Below, one piece after another: positions 17,285 through 25,366 of a DNA stretch of 64,000 nt. The first letter of the stretch is position 1, and each line of letters opens with the position of its first letter. The position numbers and the translations under genes are program-made. The notes beneath the pieces are model-generated. The model was not told where the DNA came from, did no database searches, and saw only the letters and a program-made list of their open reading frames with translations. Source of the DNA: JANQKX01 sp039028695 (lineage in GTDB: Bacteria; Pseudomonadota; Alphaproteobacteria; Kiloniellales; Kiloniellaceae); contig JBCCHN010000007.1 of assembly GCA_039028695.1 (NCBI GenBank), positions 1 to 64,000 of the forward strand, in the 5' to 3' direction.

Positions 17285-17890
17285 TTGGCGCGCCGAAGCG
17301 ATCATACCAAGGAGGAGCTCCACGAGCTTATCGTCAGCGAGACGATGGCCATGGTGGAAAGCTTCGGCGCTCCCAACATCACCGCCCGGGAGATTGCCAA
17401 ACGCATCGGCTATACACCCGGCACCCTCTATACCCACTTCGACAACCTGGCTGCCATTCTCCTCTTCGTGAAGGCTCGCATCCTGGCCCAGCTCAGGGAA
17501 GATGTTCTAGCGGCCATCAAGGAGGCCAGGGATCCCCAGGGCCGCTTGCTCCAAATGGGCTATGCCTACGTGGCCTTCGCGGAAGTCCATCCCCATTGGT
17601 TTGCGCTCCTCTTCAACGACAGCCCGGAAGCAGACGTGGCGGTCCCGCAGGACCTAAGCCAAACCGTCGATAGCTTATTCGATTTGGTGACACGTGAGTT
17701 GGCAATTTTAAATCCGCGTGCCACCGAAGACGAGCTGGAGCTTGGCGTCAGGGCTCTTTGGTGTGGCGTGCACGGCATATGCGCGCTCTCTCTTGGCAAT
17801 CGCCTCGTCACCCAAGACTGGCGCGCCGACCAGCAGATTTTAAAAACCTTGATTAGCCACTTTCTCGATAGCTGGGCCATCGCGCATTGA
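17285..17890 (+). CDS. TetR-family transcriptional repressor
   Basis: A 201-residue regulator. The N-terminal HTH is 'ITAREIAKRIGYTPGTLYTHFDNLAAI' at about residues 35-61, the TetR signature; the C-terminal ~130 residues form the ligand/dimer domain, with 'GVRALWCGVHGICALSLGNRL' near the end resembling the WHG-type TetR_C domain. Start is TTG at 17285, eight bases after AAGGAG. As last gene of the operon it probably binds the paired inverted repeats at 15211 and 15235, closing an autoregulatory loop (inference). Confidence 0.9.
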   Translation: MARRSDHTKEELHELIVSETMAMVESFGAPNITAREIAKRIGYTPGTLYTHFDNLAAILLFVKARILAQLREDVLAAIKEARDPQGRLLQMGYAYVAFAEVHPHWFALLFNDSPEADVAVPQDLSQTVDSLFDLVTRELAILNPRATEDELELGVRALWCGVHGICALSLGNRLVTQDWRADQQILKTLISHFLDSWAIAH

Positions 17891-18054
17891 CGGGCAAGCT
17901 GATCCCCCACTCTAGAGAACAGCTTTTCAAAAACACTTAATCTGTCTTTGATGCCGTTTGGCTCCCAATTCCGGCAGCCGGGCCCTTGGCCTGAACCGAT
18001 CACCCTTTCGAAACAGGGCACTTCGCCCAAGCCATTATTAGACAGGAAAGCGCC

Positions 18055-19752
18055 CTAGCCTCTACCTTTGATCTTAGTCCAAGTGTCCCTTAATCCAACC
18101 GTTCGATTGAACACTGGCGCCTCGGGGGTTCCATCCGGGTCTGGGCAGAAATATCCCAAGCGTTCGAACTGAACCGATTGACCCACCGGCACCTGGACCA
18201 GCGACGGCTCGAGGACCGCACCCTTCACAACCTCCAGAGACGCTAGGTCGATATCGTCCAGAAAGTCCCCATCGGCGCCTGGATTGGGGCTGGTGAAGAG
18301 GGGATTATAGAGACGCACCTCCGACGCCAGACCCGCATCGGCGGAGACCCAATGCATCGTGGCTTTCACCTTGCGCCCGTCCGGAGCATTGCCGCCGCGG
18401 GTCTCGGGATCGTAAGTACACCGCAGCTCGACAATCTCCCCTTCGGCATCCTTGACGGCTTCGCAACAGGTCAGAAAATAGGCATAGCGCAGGCGCACTT
18501 CCCGCCCCGGTGCCAAACGGAAAAACTTTTTGGGTGGCTCTTCCATGAAATCGTCTTGTTCAATGTAAATCTCCCGGCCAAAGGGCACCCGTCGCGAGCC
18601 CGCTTCCGGATTGTTGGGGTTGTTGACGGCCTCTAGCATCTCCCCCTCGCCTTCAGGGTAGTTCTCAATAACCACCTTCAAGGGACGTAACACGGCCATG
18701 CGCCGCTCGGCAGTTTGGTTTAAAAGCTCGCGTGTACAGAATTCAAGCACCGCCGGCTCTACCACGTTATGACTTTTGGTGACACCAATACGCCCAGCAA
18801 AATCGCGGATCGCCGCCGGAGGAATGCCACGTCGCCGCAGGCCCGAAATCGTCGGCATACGGGGGTCATCCCAACCACGCACATGATTTTCCTGCACCAA
18901 TTGGATCAGGCGCCTTTTCGAGAGCACCGTATAGGTCATGTTGAGCCGGGAAAACTCGTACTGGCGAGGCCGGGAGTTGGTCGGCAAGTGATCGATCAGC
19001 CAGTCATAAAGAGGGCGATGATCCTCAAATTCCAGGGTGCAAATGGAGTGGGTCACACATTCGATGGCATCCGACTGACCATGGGCGAAATCATAGGTTG
19101 GATAGATGCACCAGTCATTGCCTGTACGCGGATGATGGGCATGCAAAATGCGATAGAGCACCGGATCGCGCATATTGATGTTTCCCGAGGCCATATCGAT
19201 TTTGGCCCGCAAGACCCTCGCTCCATCTGGAAAATCACCCGCCCGCATACGCCGAAACAGATCCAGATTTTCTTCGATAGAGCGGTCCCGGAAGGGACTG
19301 TTTTTGCCGGGCTCGGTCAAGGTCCCCCGATAGGTGCGCATGTCGTCGGCCGAAAGGTCGTCCACATAGGCGTCGCCGTTTTGGATCAGATGCTCGGCCC
19401 AGGCGTAGAGCTGCTCGAAGTAATCCGAGGTGAAGTGGAGGCGCTCGCCCCAGTCAAAGCCCAACCAGCGCACATCTGCCTGAATGGACTCGATGTATTC
19501 CACATCCTCCTTAACTGGATTGGTATCGTCGAAACGGAAGTTGCAATGGCCATCGAATTCCTGTGCCACGCCGAAATTCAGGCAGATGGACTTGGCATGG
19601 CCGATGTGCAAGTAACCGTTGGGCTCTGGTGGAAAACGGGTGATCACTTGGGTCTCCCGCCCCGCGGCTAGATCCTCGCGAATAATGGTACGGATAAAGT
19701 CCTGGGACCCTTCGGCGTCAGGGTTATTCGGATCGGTTTCGGGATCACTCAT
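18055..19752 (-). CDS. glnS: glutaminyl-tRNA synthetase
   Basis: A 565-residue class I aminoacyl-tRNA synthetase. 'PEPNGYLHIGHAKS' at residues 42-55 carries the HIGH motif (49-52), 'VLSKR' at 276-280 is the KMSKS equivalent, and 'FRFDDTNP' and the 'CIYPTYDFAHGQSDAIE' catalytic stretch discriminate GlnRS from bacterial GluRS. The C-terminal half is the two-barrel GlnRS anticodon domain. It charges tRNA-Gln directly with glutamine. No indel or truncation. It is convergent with the TetR gene (164 bases apart) and lies downstream of the hlyU-like gene. Confidence 0.95.
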   Translation of the reverse strand: MSDPETDPNNPDAEGSQDFIRTIIREDLAAGRETQVITRFPPEPNGYLHIGHAKSICLNFGVAQEFDGHCNFRFDDTNPVKEDVEYIESIQADVRWLGFDWGERLHFTSDYFEQLYAWAEHLIQNGDAYVDDLSADDMRTYRGTLTEPGKNSPFRDRSIEENLDLFRRMRAGDFPDGARVLRAKIDMASGNINMRDPVLYRILHAHHPRTGNDWCIYPTYDFAHGQSDAIECVTHSICTLEFEDHRPLYDWLIDHLPTNSRPRQYEFSRLNMTYTVLSKRRLIQLVQENHVRGWDDPRMPTISGLRRRGIPPAAIRDFAGRIGVTKSHNVVEPAVLEFCTRELLNQTAERRMAVLRPLKVVIENYPEGEGEMLEAVNNPNNPEAGSRRVPFGREIYIEQDDFMEEPPKKFFRLAPGREVRLRYAYFLTCCEAVKDAEGEIVELRCTYDPETRGGNAPDGRKVKATMHWVSADAGLASEVRLYNPLFTSPNPGADGDFLDDIDLASLEVVKGAVLEPSLVQVPVGQSVQFERLGYFCPDPDGTPEAPVFNRTVGLRDTWTKIKGRG

Positions 19753-19871
19753 TACTGCTACTCGACTGAATTGGACAAAAGGCCGCGGCGGACCGACGCC
19801 TTACCTATCGGCTGCTTGCTTTTCTGTCCAGAGTTTGATGGGAGCACCGGGGCGCGGCTCTCACCTTTGTC

Positions 19872-20177
19872 TCAATCGAAAAGCTTATCGCCCCGCTCGT
19901 CCACCAATTGGCGACCCTTGGCGATGGAAAACTTTTCCGCATCTTCCTTAGAGGTATAGGTGTCCGCCCGGATGTAGGCGTGTTCGCGCTGTTCCCCATC
20001 GATTTCCTTAGCCACCACACCAGCCAAATTCCATTGCGAGCCGCTCGGTTTGGGGGCCGCGTAAATGGTATAGCCATTATGGTCCACGCCCTCGCTGCGT
20101 TCCGGCTCTTTATCGACGGACTTAGTCCCGCCACCGCTCAGCAGATTTCCAAGGAAGCCTGTCAGTTTGCCCACCAC
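19872..20177 (-). CDS. HlyU-family protein
   Basis: A 101-residue protein matching the HlyU family: a short N-terminal hydrophobic patch ('GKLTGFLGNLLSGGG'), then 'EGVDHNGYTIYAAPKPSGSQWNLAGVV' and 'EHAYIRADTYTSKEDAEKFSIAKGRQLVDE'. The family is named after a Vibrio haemolysin activator, but this alphaproteobacterial form has no winged-helix domain that I can see, so a regulator role is uncertain. Start is GTG at 20177 with AAGGAG six bases upstream. Divergent from meaB, 141 bases between starts. Confidence 0.82.
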   Translation of the reverse strand: MVGKLTGFLGNLLSGGGTKSVDKEPERSEGVDHNGYTIYAAPKPSGSQWNLAGVVAKEIDGEQREHAYIRADTYTSKEDAEKFSIAKGRQLVDERGDKLFD

Positions 20178-20318
20178 ACTCTCTCCTTCAGCCGAAGCAC
20201 GATTTGAATTTGGATTTTAGGCCGGTCGGGCCGACTTGTCGAACGCCTTAACTTGTTGCTTGACCAAACGCTGCCAGATCTGGCAACTGCTCGATGAAAA
20301 GCTTCGCCTGGAGCCAAG

Positions 20319-21260
20319 ATGGATCTGGATACCTTAAGAACCGGCGGAAAGGGCGCCGTCGCGCAGGCCCTAGCGGCGCTGGAGCGCCGGGGTCAAGACT
20401 CGGGGGTTCGGGCGCTCCTGCACGCGGCCTACCTCGCACCTCGGGCTCAAGTGATCGGCTTTACAGGACCTCCCGGCGTGGGAAAATCGACCCTGTTGGG
20501 CCAGGTGATCGCCCAGTACCGACAAAACGGCCAGACGGTGGGCGTGATTGCCGTTGACCCCTCCTCCAAGAGATCCGGCGGCGCCCTGCTTGGCGACCGG
20601 TTGCGCCTTCGGGGCGGCGCGGAGGATCAGGGCGTTTTTGTGCGATCCATGGCAGCACGGGACCGGCTCGGTGGGCTGGCAGACCTGACCGTTGCAGCAA
20701 TGGTCTTGATGCGCGCAGTCTATGACCGGGTGTTGATCGAGACCGTCGGCGTGGGACAATCGGAAACTGATGTGGCCGGCGTTGCGGACACGGTGATCTT
20801 TTGCATCCAACCGGGCTCGGGAGACTCCCTCCAGTTCATGAAGGCCGGCATCATGGAAATTCCCCACATTGCCGTGGTCACCAAGTCTGATCTAGGCGCC
20901 ACCGCGCGCCGGGCCCTGGCGGATCTGCGCGGAGCCTTAAGTCTTTCCGAGTCCGCGCCCAGTAAGGAAACACCAGCCGCTCCCTGGCAAGTGAGAGCCC
21001 TAAGCCTTTCGGCCCAGGACGGCCAAGGCATTGGGGGCTTGGTGGAACAGGCGGATGCCCATTTTTCCCATCTGCAGCATCACCAGCAACTTCTCAAGAA
21101 CCGCCACGAGCAGGCTTTAACTTGGCTGCGTGAAAGCCTTCGCGATCAATTTGGCCGCGAGGGCCTGCGCAAGTTGGGTCAAATTACCCTGGATGCTCAG
21201 CAGTCTCCCTTCGTGCGCGCGGACCAACTGGCAGCGCAAATCAGCCAAAGCCCTCTATAG
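20319..21260 (+). CDS. meaB: MeaB/ArgK-type G3E GTPase, methylmalonyl-CoA mutase chaperone
   Basis: A 313-residue P-loop GTPase of the G3E family. Walker A is 'GPPGVGKST' at residues 50-58, the base II region is 'VIAVDPSSKRSGGALLGDR', Walker B-like 'VLIETVGVGQSE', and the guanine motif is 'VTKSDL'. MeaB protects and reloads adenosylcobalamin-dependent methylmalonyl-CoA mutase. It stands alone here; no mutase gene is within the window. Normal length and complete motifs. Confidence 0.93.
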   Translation: MDLDTLRTGGKGAVAQALAALERRGQDSGVRALLHAAYLAPRAQVIGFTGPPGVGKSTLLGQVIAQYRQNGQTVGVIAVDPSSKRSGGALLGDRLRLRGGAEDQGVFVRSMAARDRLGGLADLTVAAMVLMRAVYDRVLIETVGVGQSETDVAGVADTVIFCIQPGSGDSLQFMKAGIMEIPHIAVVTKSDLGATARRALADLRGALSLSESAPSKETPAAPWQVRALSLSAQDGQGIGGLVEQADAHFSHLQHHQQLLKNRHEQALTWLRESLRDQFGREGLRKLGQITLDAQQSPFVRADQLAAQISQSPL

Positions 21261-21279
21261 AGACTAGACGGCAGAATAC

Positions 21280-22770
21280 CTAAAGCGACCGCAAGAAGGT
21301 CAGTAGGGCAGCTCTTTCACCGGGAGACATGTCCACGACTTTCTGCTGGGCAGACTTGGCCTCACCGCCATGCCACAGGATGGCCTCCAGCAGATTTCGG
21401 GCGCGCCCATCGTGGAGAAAAAAGCTGTGGCCGTTTACGGTCTCGGTCAAGCCAATACCCCACAGGGGAGCCGTACGCCATTCACGCCCGTCGGCCGCCC
21501 CTTCCGGTCTATGATCCGCCAAGCCTTCACCCAAATCGTGGAGAAGCAGATCGCTATAGGGCCAAATAAGTTGGTCGTTCAATCCGGGCACCTCGCCGTT
21601 CTGCGCGGTCTGAAACTTTGGCCTATGGCACGACACGCAACCGGCTTGGTAGAAAAGTTTTTTGCCCTTCAAGACCTCTGGCGCCTCGGGATCGCGCCGG
21701 ACCGGCACTGCCAGATTCTGCGCGTAAAAGACGACAAGATCCATAAGTTCGTCGCCCACTTCCAAATTACCATATTCGGGCGAATTACCGTGCTCGGCTT
21801 GCTGACAGTCGAGTTGGTTATCCGTACAATCACCCCACCCCGCGGGTAAAAGGGCCGTCGAAATGCCAATGTCCCCAGCAAAAGCATGGGCCGATTGTTG
21901 CCGCAGATTCGGTTGGCCCGCCTTGAGGCCGAAACGGCCGAGGGCGACCTGACCGGCTTGATCATCCCATACCCAATTGGCCCGCCCGGACACGCCGTCC
22001 CCATCCCGATCATCAGGATCGGCCCAGGCTAAGATTGAATCCTGATCCACTGCCTCGAGCAATCCCAAGCCGATCATGGGCGGAGCGACCCGAGGAGAAA
22101 GCATGGCCTGAGGATGCAATGGTCCGTAATTTTCGTAGGTCACTTCATAGGTCGGTTGACGGAGCCAGGCGGTCTCGCCCCCGTTCAGAGGAACTTCAAT
22201 CTCCTCATAGGTGATCTGCATCTTGCCTTCCGAGAGATGTCCCTGAACGGCCTTGTCTTGTAACTGGGTGCCATAGGTGGGCTCGGGCACCACCAGTTGG
22301 CGCCCCGCCGCTAGGAGGGCTTCCTGCTCGGCGGTTTGCGGCGGTATGCTAAGGCGCAAAAACATGGAAACGGCCGTCGCATCGGGCCAGTTGGCGGCAG
22401 GCGGATGTCCCCGCCCATCCCTTAGGTGACAGCCTTGACAGGAGCGAGCGTTATAAAGGGGCCCAAGTCCGTCCGAGGATACCGTCGAGGCGGGCGCAGA
22501 CACCCAAACTTTTCGAAAAATCCCATCGCCAACCCGAAAATCAAGCTGCCTTTCAAAGCTCATCGTTGCCGATGGATGAGAGAAAGCGTTTCGATTGGCC
22601 GCTTTGCGGGATGTTGCCGTCCCGCCTGGCATGGCCTCGCCCGGTTCCGCCTTGGAAAAATCAACCGCGAGATCAAGCGACGGCGCGGCGCTTGGATACA
22701 ACAGCGCAGCCGTCGAAAGACCAAGGGCTTTGGCCGCCCCGAGTAAAGGCTTAAACCGACATTTGCCCAT
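21280..22770 (-). CDS. di-haem c-type cytochrome oxidoreductase (DUF1111 type)
   Basis: A 496-residue periplasmic protein with an N-terminal signal peptide (MGKCRFKPLL..., cleavage probably near residue 30). Two haem-c sites are present: 'CQGCH' around residue 112 and 'CVSCH' around residue 379. The spacing and the surrounding text ('NARSCQGCHLRDGRG', 'YQAGCVSCHRPKF', and 'HSFFLHDGRARNLLEAILWHGGEA') match the thiol-oxidoreductase/DUF1111 di-haem family related to cytochrome c peroxidase/MauG, often found with iron or imelysin genes. An upstream TTG at 22785 adds five residues but ATG 22770 is preferred. The neighbouring gene downstream-to-upstream is an iron-binding protein, so an iron-linked role is plausible. 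Confidence 0.88.
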   Translation of the reverse strand: MGKCRFKPLLGAAKALGLSTAALLYPSAAPSLDLAVDFSKAEPGEAMPGGTATSRKAANRNAFSHPSATMSFERQLDFRVGDGIFRKVWVSAPASTVSSDGLGPLYNARSCQGCHLRDGRGHPPAANWPDATAVSMFLRLSIPPQTAEQEALLAAGRQLVVPEPTYGTQLQDKAVQGHLSEGKMQITYEEIEVPLNGGETAWLRQPTYEVTYENYGPLHPQAMLSPRVAPPMIGLGLLEAVDQDSILAWADPDDRDGDGVSGRANWVWDDQAGQVALGRFGLKAGQPNLRQQSAHAFAGDIGISTALLPAGWGDCTDNQLDCQQAEHGNSPEYGNLEVGDELMDLVVFYAQNLAVPVRRDPEAPEVLKGKKLFYQAGCVSCHRPKFQTAQNGEVPGLNDQLIWPYSDLLLHDLGEGLADHRPEGAADGREWRTAPLWGIGLTETVNGHSFFLHDGRARNLLEAILWHGGEAKSAQQKVVDMSPGERAALLTFLRSL

Positions 22771-22869
22771 TGCTAAAATGTCCAATCGCTGTCGCCCGAC
22801 TTTTTGCTTACAGGAATGTGGCCAAATTCGACAGCATTTTCAACAGAATCGAGACGGCTGACAGCGGAC

Positions 22870-22926
22870 AAAAAAAGAGGACCCAGGATTAGAAACTACG
22901 TTTTCACGCACTTCCACCCTGGGCCC
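22870..22926 (-). terminator. terminator after the ferric-iron binding protein gene
   Basis: On the minus strand GGGCCCAGG (22926-22918) pairs with CCTGGGTCC (22887-22879) with one G-U pair, enclosing a 30-base loop, and is followed by TC and seven T. It lies 40 bases after the stop of the iron-binding protein gene. Confidence 0.75.
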
Positions 22927-22965
22927 TGCTAGATCCGGAGAGAGGGCACTCCCGGAAGAAGACTG

Positions 22966-24009
22966 TTACTGCCAGCCGACCTGGTCGAATACCTTTTGAG
23001 CGGTCGGCTGATTTTCACCGATTACCGCCAGATTAACATCGTCGGCCTTGAATTCGCCTAAGGTCGCCAGTGGCGAGTTGGCGGGCACGTCACTGACGGC
23101 CGGATACTCGTTGTTGCCATCAGCGAAATACCGCTGAGCATCAGCGCTAGCCAGATACTCCAAGAACTTAACGGCCGCATCGCGGTTCGGGGCGTTCTTG
23201 AGCACACCACCGCCGGAAACGTTCACATGGGTTCCGCGATCACTCTGGTTGGGGAAAACCCAACCCACCTTTTCGGCCACGGCTTTGTCCTCGTCCTTAT
23301 CGGAGGTCATCAACCGCACGAAGTAATAGGAATTGGCGACAGCGACGTCACATTCACCAGCCGCGACGGCGCGGATCTGATCCGTATCGCCACCGGCAGG
23401 ATCACGGGCAAAGTTGTCCTTAACCGCCCCTGCCCAGTCTTTGGCAGGGCCTTCACCCTTGGCCGCAATAATCGAGCCCAAGAGGGATTGGTTGTAGACA
23501 TTGGAACTGGAGCGAATGCAAACCCGGCCCGCCCACTTGGGATCGGCAAGATCTTCATAAGCGGCCAATTCACCCTCTTGCACTTTATCTTTATTGAAAT
23601 AAATCAAGCGCGCGCGGGTCGAAAAACCGTACCAGTGGCCATCCGGATGACGGAGAGCCGCCGGGATTTTTTCATCCAGCACGGCAGACTCAAGAGGCTG
23701 GAACAAACCGGCCTGATCAGCGCGATACAACCGCGCCGCATCCACGGTCAAAAACACATCGGCAGGGCTATTGTCCCCTTCGGCGATAATCCGCTCAATC
23801 AGCGCATCCCCTTTGCCTTCGATCCGATTGATCTTGATACCGGTCTGCTCGGTAAAGTTATCGTAGAGCGCTTCATCGGTCTTGTAATGGCGCGAGGAAT
23901 AGAGGTTCAACTCCTCCGCCATAGCCGGGACTGCCGAAGCAAAAAAGCCGGCGGTCATAGACACTCCCAACGCTACAGCCACCGCACGGCGGCTTATCAT
24001 CCCAATCAT
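22966..24009 (-). CDS. Fe(III) ABC transporter periplasmic binding protein
   Basis: A 347-residue secreted iron-binding protein of the FbpA/FutA class. The start at 24009 (AAAGGG eight bases upstream) gives a classic signal peptide ending 'AMA-EELNLYSSRHY'. The mature protein shows the family order: 'LNLYSSRHYKTDEALYD' at its N-terminus, 'DVFLTVDAARLYRADQAGLF', and the iron-ligand tyrosine pair in 'VANSYYFVRL'. The permease and ATPase genes are not adjacent; they must lie elsewhere. An in-frame ATG at 24093 would start inside the Fur-type operator and is rejected. Regulation by iron is expected from the upstream palindrome. Confidence 0.92.
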   Translation of the reverse strand: MIGMISRRAVAVALGVSMTAGFFASAVPAMAEELNLYSSRHYKTDEALYDNFTEQTGIKINRIEGKGDALIERIIAEGDNSPADVFLTVDAARLYRADQAGLFQPLESAVLDEKIPAALRHPDGHWYGFSTRARLIYFNKDKVQEGELAAYEDLADPKWAGRVCIRSSSNVYNQSLLGSIIAAKGEGPAKDWAGAVKDNFARDPAGGDTDQIRAVAAGECDVAVANSYYFVRLMTSDKDEDKAVAEKVGWVFPNQSDRGTHVNVSGGGVLKNAPNRDAAVKFLEYLASADAQRYFADGNNEYPAVSDVPANSPLATLGEFKADDVNLAVIGENQPTAQKVFDQVGWQ

Positions 24010-24063
24010 CTTAAACCCTTTCAAAAGACGTCTCGAAACTGCGGATGTGAAATTCTCTTTCCA

Positions 24064-24093
24064 TTGATAATGCGAATTATTCGCATTTGTCAA
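24064..24093 (-). promoter_or_regulatory. Fur-type operator overlapping the iron gene promoter
   Basis: A perfect 19-base palindrome, AATGCGAAT-T-ATTCGCATT (24069-24087), matches the 7-1-7 arrangement of Fur boxes (TGCGAAT-n-ATTCGCA). On the minus strand it fills the spacer of a promoter with -35 TTGACA (24093-24088) and a -10-like TATCAA (24069-24064, spacing 18). Bound Fur would exclude RNA polymerase. It is 55 bases upstream of the iron-binding protein start. Confidence 0.85.
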
Positions 24094-24142
24094 ACAATGA
24101 ATATGACCGCCTGGGAAAAATCACTGACCGCGTATCGAGGGG

Positions 24143-24166
24143 CAGACGCGTTTAGATAAGCGTCTG
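24143..24166. repeat. hairpin-forming inverted repeat with flanking T/A tract
   Basis: CAGACGC (24143-24149) and GCGTCTG (24160-24166) form a 7-base stem with a 10-base loop, followed on the plus strand by TTTTAATAAAAAAATTT. It looks like a plus-strand terminator, but no plus-strand gene ends here. It lies about 50 bases upstream of the iron gene promoter, in the 239-base gap between that gene and the M28-like gene. Confidence 0.45.
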
Positions 24167-24248
24167 TTTTAATAAAAAAATTTATGATTTACAGTTTTCG
24201 ATCCGATCGATGTGGGGCAATGGAATTACCAATCCCATGATTGGAGGT

Positions 24249-25355
24249 TCAGTCATCAAAGAGTACCTGTCCGATGCGAAGGAGATTGGATGCCGTCTCA
24301 ATGAGGAGATCTGGCGAAGTCACCAGCTCCGGCAGGTCCATGGGTGTATGAAAATGAGGCGCCCACCCGGCAATCGACACCATGGGGTGGCCCCGCGGCG
24401 CCCAACATTCGGACTCCCCCCACCAAGAGCCGGGATTTAGGCTGCTCTTGGGAACCACGAACGCCGCACCCAACCGCGCGGCTGCAGCCCTTAGCGGCTC
24501 CTTCTTTTCGCCCGGAAGGTTGGCGGTAAGGCGGAGCTGCCGGCCGTGGCAGGCCACTGACGAGCCAATGTGGAAAACCCCTTGAACCGGGCTCTGATAA
24601 GTCTCTAGGAAACGATAAGCTCCCATATACCCGAGTTCGTGGCCGCTTGGGGCGATGATCCAGAGGGGACGCTGGGCACGAGCGCAAAAACGCGCTAGAT
24701 GCAGGCATAGGGCAATGCCCGTGCCCCTCTCCCCGGCACAACGAAACCACCCTGAAAGGGGTGTGGTGATTACCCAAGGTGGGAGGTCGTTAGGCCCCTC
24801 GCAGGAAGCAAATTTGCCGATCACCGTCGCCGAACGGCCGGGTTCCAGGTTCAAGTCACAGGTCAAGCGCCATTCGGCTTGATGACTGCCATGAGCCTCA
24901 ACACCCGCGACCAAAAAAGTTGCAATACCGTCAGCCTCTTGAAGCGTGCGGTTTTTGGCGACCAGTCCATCCGTCTCGCATCGTGTCGCCAACACCAAAG
25001 CCTTATGACCCGCGGCGCTGGCTCTCTCAATCTCCTGTTCGATATTAGCGCTTACGGCCGCCTCGCCGCGATCCGCGTCAATCTCGGCCACAGCCGGCGA
25101 CACCCCGTTCAAACTGCCGCGTGATTGGTAATAGAGCGGCAGGGCCTCGACAGGACTACCATCGCGACTGAGGTGCCAACTGCCCGTGAAGCGCGGAAAA
25201 TCAAAGTCAAGAAGGTCGACATGGGCACCAATTTCAGCCAGCCGGCCGGCGAACCAGGCGAGCGTGGCCCGATCAACCGCCGTGCCTGTGCGATGATCCC
25301 CTAAATCCGCGTAATCCCGGACCAGATCGAAGAGGTAAGCCCCATCGGGAGGCAC
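24249..25355 (-). CDS. M28-like aminopeptidase-fold protein
   Basis: A 368-residue cytoplasmic protein. The overall order resembles M28-family zinc peptidases with an inserted PA-type domain (~residues 60-175): 'TPLSGWFRCAGERGTGIAL' where M28 enzymes have the D-N-A-S-G metal region, 'APSGHELGYMGAYRFLETY' where they have E-E-L-G-l-x-G-S, and 'APHFHTPMDLPELV' as the last metal histidine. The usual bridging Asp is not visible and the E-E pair is H-E, so metal binding may differ or be lost. It follows the HisA-like gene by 11 bases, forming a two-gene operon. Confidence 0.7.
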   Translation of the reverse strand: MPPDGAYLFDLVRDYADLGDHRTGTAVDRATLAWFAGRLAEIGAHVDLLDFDFPRFTGSWHLSRDGSPVEALPLYYQSRGSLNGVSPAVAEIDADRGEAAVSANIEQEIERASAAGHKALVLATRCETDGLVAKNRTLQEADGIATFLVAGVEAHGSHQAEWRLTCDLNLEPGRSATVIGKFASCEGPNDLPPWVITTPLSGWFRCAGERGTGIALCLHLARFCARAQRPLWIIAPSGHELGYMGAYRFLETYQSPVQGVFHIGSSVACHGRQLRLTANLPGEKKEPLRAAAARLGAAFVVPKSSLNPGSWWGESECWAPRGHPMVSIAGWAPHFHTPMDLPELVTSPDLLIETASNLLRIGQVLFDD

Positions 25356-25366
25356 AAAACCTCTCC

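Noticed and set aside
17891..18054. Terminator between TetR and glnS
   Set aside because: Only a 4-base GGGC/GCCC stem without a T tract was seen, too weak to call.
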